Source: Paludibacteraceae bacterium
Lineage (GTDB): Bacteria; Bacteroidota; Bacteroidia; Bacteroidales; Paludibacteraceae
Reading direction: 5' to 3'
DNA length: 12,104 nucleotides
NCBI GenBank assembly: GCA_017550055.1
Contig: JAFYMM010000370.1
Coordinates: 1-12,104, forward strand
Both the position numbers and the translations under genes were made by a program. Below, one piece after another: positions 7,119 through 12,104 of the stretch. The notes below the pieces were generated by a model. The model worked only from the letters and a program-made list of their open reading frames with translations, was not told the DNA's origin and made no database searches. How positions within the stretch are numbered: position 1 is the stretch's first letter; each line of letters starts with the position of its first letter.

Positions 7119-7139
7119 TTTGATTGTTGAACCATCAAA
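7119..7139. promoter_or_regulatory. Near-perfect palindrome just upstream of dxr
   Basis: The arms TTTGATTGTT (7119-7128) and AACCATCAAA (7130-7139) pair at 9 of 10 positions around a single central G. The dyad ends 13 nt before the dxr ATG and is followed on the minus strand by an A-run rather than a T-run. It is therefore more like an operator or a ribosome-access hairpin than a terminator. No regulator can be named, and an A-rich region can form such structures by chance. Confidence 0.4.
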
Positions 7140-7140
7140 T

Positions 7141-7155
7141 ACACAATGAGAGTGT
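7141..7155. repeat. Dyad copy 2 in the dxr leader (ACAC-aatgaga-GTGT)
   Basis: This is an imperfect second copy of the 7224-7242 dyad, about 84 bp closer to dxr. The shared core on the plus strand is TACACA(C)TGAGAGTGTGT with small changes. Confidence 0.5.
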
Positions 7156-7223
7156 GTGTCGGTTTGTGTCTGTTTTCTTGCTTGCACCTTGCTTGAAGGT
7201 TACTAGAGGGTAAGGAGCGAGAG

Positions 7224-7242
7224 TACACACTGAGAGTGTGTA
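7224..7242. repeat. Dyad copy 1 in the dxr leader (TACACACT-GAG-AGTGTGTA)
   Basis: This is a perfect 8-bp inverted repeat with a 3-nt centre, 18 bp downstream of the LytM stop codon. On the plus strand it is followed by TTTTT; on the minus strand no T-run follows, so it is a poor terminator for the LytM gene. A related copy lies at 7141-7155. Between them CTTGCTTG occurs twice (7177-7184 and 7188-7195). The paired arrangement suggests a two-site operator or a duplicated repeat. Confidence 0.6.
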
Positions 7243-7259
7243 TTTTTGGGTTGTATGTT

Positions 7260-8102
7260 TCAGAATACGATTTGGTCTTCGGGGTTTATAGCAACTCCGT
7301 TGTGCCATAGTTCGTATTGTATTTGTGAGTCTTGTTTTTTGTTGTCTTTTGAGCCAGCAAATGCGATGGCTTCACCAACTTTTATTTCAGAACCGACATT
7401 GCAGAGTTTTTCGCCTAATTGGTGGAAAATGGATATGTAGCCATTGTTGTGATGAATGGCGATAGTGTATCCGTCGGTAGGGTGATAGCTGGTGAGGATG
7501 ATATGTCCGTCTTGAGGGGCAAGGATTGGTGTGTTTGCCGGACATACGATTGTTATGGCGTTGTTGTTGGTTGTAAAATGCTGTGTAATTGAGCCTACGG
7601 CAGGGGCGATGAATACGATAGCTTCTTCTTTTGGGGATGAGGAGAGGTTGTCGTATCCTACGTTGAAGGCGTTTTCGTCTTCGTATTGTTTAATGAATTC
7701 ATTTTCGGCAGTACCAGCGATTAGGGGTAGGTTGTTCCATTTTTCGATGTCGGTAGAGTCGAGAGTTGGGATTGAGTCGAATTGGATGTTGTCGGCAATT
7801 ATGTTTTTGATTATGAGTAGTTGCCGTTGGTTGTTTTGTGTTATGGTTTCGAGAGAGTCGACACGCTGGGCTTCGATGAGTACATCTTCGCGCACAGATA
7901 CGTCGGCATATCCCGGAAGCATGTGTTTGAGAGGGGTTACGAAGATGATGATAGAGAGAAGAGTGAAGGAAATAAGTGTGAATAGTCCAAGTGCTAATGT
8001 GAAAGTTAGCTTTGAGGTCTTAATACGAAAAACCTCCTCAAGCGTAGATTCGTTGAGGAGAATTAAGTTGTATTTGAATTTTGATTTTTTTCTTGGGGTC
8101 AT
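7260..8102 (-). CDS. LytM/M23-family membrane protein, catalytic residues apparently lost
   Basis: This 280-residue protein has a short cytoplasmic N-terminus, one membrane helix (about 33-55), a probable coiled-coil segment (about 70-105), then a periplasmic LytM (M23) domain (about 165-278). The N-terminal block (LILLNESTLEEVFRIKTSKL) and the end (ELWHNGVAINPEDQIVF) match the M23 membrane protein that Bacteroidales commonly carry beside dxr and rseP. Active relatives cut peptidoglycan cross-links with an HxxxD, a Tyr-x-His and an HxH motif. Here the HxxxD position reads N180-N-A-I-T184, the following His aligns with Q228, and HLHFEL is replaced by Q260-I-Q262-Y-E-L. All zinc and catalytic positions therefore appear substituted while the fold-defining residues remain. 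I infer a non-catalytic LytM protein, perhaps an EnvC- or NlpD-like activator or a structural partner. Its ATG overlaps the folA stop (ATGA), so translation is coupled. Confidence 0.88.
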   Translation of the reverse strand: MTPRKKSKFKYNLILLNESTLEEVFRIKTSKLTFTLALGLFTLISFTLLSIIIFVTPLKHMLPGYADVSVREDVLIEAQRVDSLETITQNNQRQLLIIKNIIADNIQFDSIPTLDSTDIEKWNNLPLIAGTAENEFIKQYEDENAFNVGYDNLSSSPKEEAIVFIAPAVGSITQHFTTNNNAITIVCPANTPILAPQDGHIILTSYHPTDGYTIAIHHNNGYISIFHQLGEKLCNVGSEIKVGEAIAFAGSKDNKKQDSQIQYELWHNGVAINPEDQIVF

Positions 8103-8587
8103 TTAATGCGACGGTATGTTATGTATTGGTATTCAAGTTGAGAGTTTTCGTCGAATAGGACTTCGGATTGCTCTTTGATTTCCCATTTGTTTGGGTCGAT
8201 TGTAGGGAAGTGGGTGTCGATGCCGTCGAAAGAATGGTGGATGTGAGTTACGATTAGTTCGTCGGCAATGTCGATAGTTTGTTGGTAGATACGTGCGCCA
8301 CCCATGATGAAAGCTTGCTCTTCGTTGGCAATCATGCTGTGAGCCTCTTCGATAGAGCGAGCGATTTCACAACCTTCTGTTTCGGGCATATTGGTTGATA
8401 TGACGATGTTGCGACGCCCTTTGAGAGGTTTGAAAGGGAGGGATAGCCATGTGTTGCGACCCATAATTACGGTGTATCCCATAGTGATTGCTTTGAAACG
8501 GCGGAGGTCATCGCTTAAGTGCCAAGGCATTGTGTTGTCTTTGCCTATACCATTGTTTTGGTCGATTGCTACTATTATTGAAAGCAT
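8099..8587 (-). CDS. folA: Dihydrofolate reductase
   Basis: This 162-residue enzyme reduces dihydrofolate to tetrahydrofolate with NADPH, supporting thymidylate, purine and methionine synthesis in the cytoplasm. The sequence opens with the family pattern MLSIIVAIDQNNGIG and has MPW (20-22), the catalytic acid D27 in DDLRRFK, the NADPH-binding VIMGRNTW segment (about 40-47), the PLKGRRNIVIS stretch, and IMGGARIYQ late in the protein. Length matches the chromosomal bacterial form, not the small plasmid-borne type, so I read this as the housekeeping trimethoprim target. It follows the zinc-peptidase gene by 40 nt containing a tandem repeat, and its TGA overlaps the ATG of the LytM gene. Confidence 0.97.
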   Translation of the reverse strand: MLSIIVAIDQNNGIGKDNTMPWHLSDDLRRFKAITMGYTVIMGRNTWLSLPFKPLKGRRNIVISTNMPETEGCEIARSIEEAHSMIANEEQAFIMGGARIYQQTIDIADELIVTHIHHSFDGIDTHFPTIDPNKWEIKEQSEVLFDENSQLEYQYITYRRIK

Positions 8588-8595
8588 AATTTTAA

Positions 8596-8620
8596 TTAGG
8601 AATGAGGAGTTAGGAATGAG
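8596..8620. repeat. Two tandem copies of a 14-nt repeat upstream of folA
   Basis: TTAGGAATGAG occurs at 8596-8606 and 8610-8620, a 14-nt period. It fills most of the 40-nt gap between the zinc-peptidase stop and folA. Words of this kind are familiar as short intergenic repeats in Bacteroidales genomes. It replaces whatever leader sequence might serve folA translation; the remaining 8 nt before the ATG are AT-rich. Confidence 0.65.
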
Positions 8621-8627
8621 AAATGAC

Positions 8628-9308
8628 TTAGTCTCTTCTGCCGAGGAAAATCATCACGTAATAAAGTAGAGTTGCAAGCGAGCTGAGTGCGGCAACTACG
8701 TATGTGTAAGCAGCTGAGCGGAGAGCTGATTCTGCCATGCTTGTAGTGCGGTCGTTAGTGATGCCGGCTGTAAGTAGCCATTTGACTGCACGTTGGCTTG
8801 CGTTGATTTCTACTGGTAGAGTTATGAAACTGAATAGTGTGGTCATTGCAAAAAGTAGGATTCCGAAGAGCATGAGACTTGGGAAACTTTCGATAAGCAA
8901 CATACCTGCAAGAAGAATCCACATAACCCATTGAGATGCAAAGCTAACGACTGGCACAAGTGCAGAGCGCATTTGTAGTGGGGCGTAGGCACGAGCATGT
9001 TGTAGAGCATGGCCACACTCGTGAGCTGCAACTGCAGCAGCGGCAATTGAACAAGAATTGTAGACGCTTTCGCTGAGATTTACAACTTTTGTTTGTGGGT
9101 TGTAGTGGTCGGTGAGGTGACCTGGTGTGTGAGTAACTTGTACGTCAGTTATGCCATTGTCGCGCAACATTTTGCGTGCAACGTCAGCACCTGTCATTCC
9201 GTATGGAAGAGGTACTTGAGAGTATTTTTTGAATTTAGATTGTAGAGATGATTGGACAAGCCAACTAGCTATGGCTGTGCCAATAAAAATAATCCAATAT
9301 AGTGACAT
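8628..9308 (-). CDS. YugP-like membrane zinc metallopeptidase
   Basis: This 226-residue integral membrane protein belongs to the Zn_peptidase_2 (YugP) family of predicted neutral zinc proteases whose substrates are not established. Residues 3-20 form a first membrane helix. The conserved GMTGADVARKML motif (37-48) and the ITDVQV...PGHLTDHYNP region follow. The catalytic HExxH is H96-E-C-G-H100 within AAHECGHALQHA, and VEINAS (166-171) probably supplies the third ligand Glu167. Further helices lie at about 118-137, 141-164 and 203-221. All expected active-site residues are present. It is the first gene after the promoter element at 9335-9342 and is followed by folA after 40 nt. The family is widespread in Firmicutes and Bacteroidetes, and the family assignment is secure even though its role is not. 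Confidence 0.92.
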   Translation of the reverse strand: MSLYWIIFIGTAIASWLVQSSLQSKFKKYSQVPLPYGMTGADVARKMLRDNGITDVQVTHTPGHLTDHYNPQTKVVNLSESVYNSCSIAAAAVAAHECGHALQHARAYAPLQMRSALVPVVSFASQWVMWILLAGMLLIESFPSLMLFGILLFAMTTLFSFITLPVEINASQRAVKWLLTAGITNDRTTSMAESALRSAAYTYVVAALSSLATLLYYVMIFLGRRD

Positions 9309-9334
9309 TTTGTTTTAGAGTTTAGTTTGTTTTA

Positions 9335-9342
9335 CAAAGTTA
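9335..9342 (-). promoter_or_regulatory. Bacteroidetes-type promoter -7 element (TAACTTTG)
   Basis: Read on the minus strand, 9342-9335 is TAACTTTG, a perfect match to the TAnnTTTG -7 consensus used by the primary sigma factor of Bacteroidetes. It lies 26 bp upstream of the zinc-peptidase ATG at 9308, leaving a short leader. No clear TTG -33 box is seen at the usual distance, which is common for this class. It is the only such element I found in the minus-strand spacers, so it probably drives the zinc-peptidase/folA/LytM run and perhaps genes further on. Confidence 0.65.
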
Positions 9343-9411
9343 CGGAAAATAAGGGTTGGTTGTTGTTTTTGTAATGAATTATTAACAATTACGGCTTATT
9401 TTTAACTTTAA

Positions 9412-12104
9412 TTATCTTCCACCAGGTTTAGCTACGAGAGTAGATTTGTCGGCAGTGTAGAGAGATGTGCCGACCATAGTGTAGTATTTGTTTTTCTTTT
9501 TGAGTGCTATTTTTGTGAGAGATTTACAGCCATCGAATGCACCTTCGCCGATTTCAGACAAGAATTCGTGGATAGATACTGAAGTGAGACCAGAATTCAT
9601 AAATGCGCCATCGCCAATAGTTTCTACAGTTTCAGGGATTATGATTTTCTTTAATCCAAGGCATCCACGGAATGCATAGTCGCCTATACGAGTGATTTTT
9701 TCAGGCAATTCAATTTTTTTCAAACCAGCACAACCAGAGAATAGATAGTCAGGAAGTGTGTTGATTTTTGCACTGATGCTTGCCTCTGTCAAGTTGTTGC
9801 AACCTTCGAATGGGCCATAGTTTTTGCCATTGATAGTGCTGTGAGCATTAGGACATTCAGTGGCATCGAAATAGACAATAGAGAGTTCTGGGCAATTGCC
9901 GAATGCTAGACCGCCGAGAGATGTGATGCTTCTTGATATTGCAACTTCAGAGAGATATTGGCAGTTGTAGAAAATACCTTCAGGGAGAGACGTTACTTTT
10001 TTGCCAATAGTTACTGTGAAGATGTCATTATCACCAATGAATGGGTATAGCACACTATCGCCTTCGATTGTAGAGGCAGAAGTACAATTGATAGCATTGA
10101 AGTCGATTGTAGCAAGCAATTCGCATTCGCCGAATGAAGCACCACCGAGTGTTTCTAATGTTTCAGGAAGATAGATGTATCTGAGTGAGCGAGCTTCGTA
10201 GAAAGCGAATTTACCAATGGTTTTCAATGCTTTGTTGAATGTAGCTTCTTCGATGTCGTGGCATTGGTAGAACATGTAGTCAGAAATAGTTTCAACTTTT
10301 GGTCCGAGAATTACTTTGCGGAGACTTGTGCTGTGGAAAACAGGGATGATAAAGAGTTGAGAGTCAATAGCTGCGAGTTGTTCGTTTACGTATTTTTCTG
10401 GGTTAGCTAACTCTTCCAACAAAGGTGAATTATCTTGTTTTAGGTCGTTGTCAGTGTATTCTACGATAGCTTTGCAGTCGATAGCGTTGAAATATACTTC
10501 GCGCAAGTTGCCACAATCTTCAAAAGCACCACCTTCGATAGTTTTAAGTTGTTCAGGGAGAGTGATTTTTTTGATATTTGCACAACCTTTGAACGCGTAT
10601 TTACCAATATTTTCGACTGTTGACGGTAGGATAAAATCATTCAAGCGTACGCAGTCAGTGAATGCGAAATTAGGAATAGATTTCACGTTGTTACCGATTG
10701 TGAGATTCACCACAGAGCAACCGTTGAATGCTAGAGTTTCCTCGCAACGTTCTGAGTTGTAGTTGATTGTTGTTAAATTGATACAGCCTGCGAATGTGTT
10801 GTTGCCAATAGTTTTTACTTTTTGAGGGATATTGACTGTGTTGAGGCTAGAACAACCGAAGAACAAATAGTCAGGCAAAGTTTCAACGTCGGCTCCGAGG
10901 GTTACATTTTTTATTGATTTAGAGTTGTGGAACGCTGAGAGAGGTTGACCATTTTCGATTTTAGAAGCACCAGTGCAACGAGTTGCGTTGAATACCACAT
11001 CTACAAGACCATTACAGTCGGCGAAAGCTAGACCGCCGATAGATGTAACACCTTCAGGAATAGTAACAGATTGCAATGCTTTACAGCCAAAGAATGCTTT
11101 GTAGCCAATGTGGCGTACTGATGTAGGGATGGTGAAAGTTTTTAAATTAGGGCAATTAGAGAATGCGTAGTCTGGAATAACTTCTACTTTGTTGCCAAAA
11201 TTCACAGCACTTAGTGCGTTGTTTTCGAATGCTGGCATAGGGATATTGTTTTCCATAGTTACCATATTCACGCAGTTGAGAGCGTTGAATGTGATGGTGT
11301 TGAGTGATTTACAATTGGCAAATGCACGACCACCGATTGATGTAACGCCTTCAGGTATAGTGATATTATTTAGTGAAGTACATCCGTAAAATGCGGATTG
11401 TCCGATAGTTTCAATGTTGTCGCCAAAGACTACGTCTGTGATACCTTTACAACCCCAGAAGATGTAGTTAGGGATGTTGTTTACCATTGGCCCAAATTCA
11501 ACGCGAGTAATTGCAGGGTTGTTGAACGCAGGAGTTACATTGTCGCCCAAAATGGTGTGAGCTACAGTACAATTGCGAGCATTGAAAACAACAGTTGTGA
11601 GGTTAGGACAATTTTGGAATGCTGCACCACCGATTGCTGTGATATTTTCGGGGATAGTTACTGATGTTAGGGTCTTGCAACCGTAGAATGCGTAGTCAGG
11701 AATAGTAGTAGCTAATCGTCCAAATTCTACAGTGGTGATTGGCGCACCGATGAATGCAGGGCGGTTGTTGTCAGAACTCATACGGATGCATTTGATTGCA
11801 TTAATGGTGATTTTGCTGATAGCTTTACAATCCATAAATGCCGCTCCTCCGATTTGTTGTACGTTTTCTGGAATAGTTATTTCGGTCAAACCTGTGCAGC
11901 CCCAGAATAGATATTCAGGGATGATGACAACGTCGCCACCAAAGTTTACGGTAGTGATAGACTTACAATCTTCGAATGCTGAGTACACAGATTTGCCTTT
12001 GACATCCGCTGCCGATGCGCAATTGTTGGCATTGTAGTTCACGGTGCGAAGGTTATCGCAGCCTTTGAATGCGTGGCCACCAATTTTGGTAATAGTCTTA
12101 GGGA
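9412..12104 (-). CDS. BspA-like leucine-rich-repeat protein, N-terminal part outside the window
   Basis: The frame is open through the window edge, so the start is not seen; 896 codons and the TAA are present. A GTG at 12042 is internal, because repeat sequence (GGHAFKGCDNL) continues upstream of it. The protein is built almost wholly of LRR_5 (Treponema pallidum/BspA-type) units of about 23 residues with the pattern V.IP..V..IG..AF..C..L. BspA-type proteins are cell-surface or secreted and often bind host or bacterial partners. Units are grouped: one or more IP...AF..C units, then an irregular unit with FNAxxC and a loop of about 20 residues. Nine FNAxxC-type sites are visible, spaced roughly 73 to 130 residues apart. 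One loop, encoded around 10327-10473, is about 30 residues longer than the others and rich in Asp, Glu and Leu. The C-terminus ends in YTMVGTSLYTADKSTLVAKPGGR with no T9SS sorting tail. The specific role is unknown. Confidence 0.93.
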   Translation of the reverse strand, partial: PKTITKIGGHAFKGCDNLRTVNYNANNCASAADVKGKSVYSAFEDCKSITTVNFGGDVVIIPEYLFWGCTGLTEITIPENVQQIGGAAFMDCKAISKITINAIKCIRMSSDNNRPAFIGAPITTVEFGRLATTIPDYAFYGCKTLTSVTIPENITAIGGAAFQNCPNLTTVVFNARNCTVAHTILGDNVTPAFNNPAITRVEFGPMVNNIPNYIFWGCKGITDVVFGDNIETIGQSAFYGCTSLNNITIPEGVTSIGGRAFANCKSLNTITFNALNCVNMVTMENNIPMPAFENNALSAVNFGNKVEVIPDYAFSNCPNLKTFTIPTSVRHIGYKAFFGCKALQSVTIPEGVTSIGGLAFADCNGLVDVVFNATRCTGASKIENGQPLSAFHNSKSIKNVTLGADVETLPDYLFFGCSSLNTVNIPQKVKTIGNNTFAGCINLTTINYNSERCEETLAFNGCSVVNLTIGNNVKSIPNFAFTDCVRLNDFILPSTVENIGKYAFKGCANIKKITLPEQLKTIEGGAFEDCGNLREVYFNAIDCKAIVEYTDNDLKQDNSPLLEELANPEKYVNEQLAAIDSQLFIIPVFHSTSLRKVILGPKVETISDYMFYQCHDIEEATFNKALKTIGKFAFYEARSLRYIYLPETLETLGGASFGECELLATIDFNAINCTSASTIEGDSVLYPFIGDNDIFTVTIGKKVTSLPEGIFYNCQYLSEVAISRSITSLGGLAFGNCPELSIVYFDATECPNAHSTINGKNYGPFEGCNNLTEASISAKINTLPDYLFSGCAGLKKIELPEKITRIGDYAFRGCLGLKKIIIPETVETIGDGAFMNSGLTSVSIHEFLSEIGEGAFDGCKSLTKIALKKKNKYYTMVGTSLYTADKSTLVAKPGGR

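Noticed and set aside
7106..7228. A 41-residue N-terminal extension of dxr
   Set aside because: The extension would be encoded by the dyad-rich leader, and Dxr proteins normally begin a few residues before the GSTGSIG loop, as the start at 7105 gives.
9370..9411. A terminator after the LRR gene (GTAAT...ATTAC dyad)
   Set aside because: The arms pair over only about five bases and no T-run follows on the minus strand.
12040..12042. GTG at 12042 as the LRR gene start
   Set aside because: The same frame continues to the window edge and encodes further repeat sequence, so the codon is internal and the gene is 5'-partial.
1..12104. tRNA, rRNA, CRISPR array, insertion sequence, prophage or defence genes
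   Set aside because: I looked on both strands and found no cloverleaf, regularly spaced repeat-spacer pattern, transposase or integrase motif, or defence-domain protein.

Overview
The window looks like a chromosomal stretch from a member of the order Bacteroidales. The evidence is a type IX secretion (T9SS) C-terminal sorting tail on a GHL10-family protein, a BspA-type leucine-rich-repeat surface protein, the Bacteroidetes-type M23/LytM membrane protein next to dxr and rseP, A-rich leaders in place of Shine-Dalgarno sites, and a TAnnTTTG-type promoter element. All eight protein genes lie on the minus strand, so transcription runs from high to low coordinates. The sequence does not support a genus call.

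Layout in transcription order: (1) 12104-9412, the C-terminal 896 codons of a very large BspA-like LRR protein whose start lies beyond the window. (2) 9342-9335, a -7 promoter element that starts a housekeeping run: yugP-like membrane zinc peptidase (9308-8628), folA dihydrofolate reductase (8587-8099) and a LytM/M23-family membrane protein (8102-7260, ATGA overlap with folA). (3) After a 154-nt spacer rich in dyads, dxr of the MEP isoprenoid pathway (7105-5954). (4) After a 209-nt spacer with repeat debris, rseP site-2 protease (5744-4251). (5) After a large imperfect hairpin, an ABC-F ATPase (4150-2246) followed 5 nt later by the T9SS-secreted GHL10 protein (2240-447). (6) A perfect bidirectional intrinsic terminator (411-448) that overlaps the last stop codon. 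(7) 1-409, AT-rich non-coding sequence made of decayed short repeats.

Most of the genes concern the envelope or core metabolism: isoprenoid precursors (Dxr), regulated intramembrane proteolysis (RseP), folate (FolA), a LytM-fold membrane protein, ribosome-associated ATPase and surface display. I see no defence system, prophage, insertion sequence, CRISPR array, tRNA or rRNA, and nothing that amounts to a new multi-gene system. The points most worth a second look are: the LytM protein appears to have lost every metal-binding and catalytic residue; a 33-bp imperfect inverted repeat (29 of 33 positions paired) ends 10 nt before the ABC-F start; a related repeat seems to supply the hydrophobic core of the GHL10 signal peptide; the dxr leader carries twin dyads and a separate near-perfect palindrome; and the LRR protein has a higher-order repeat marked by an FNAxxC signature.
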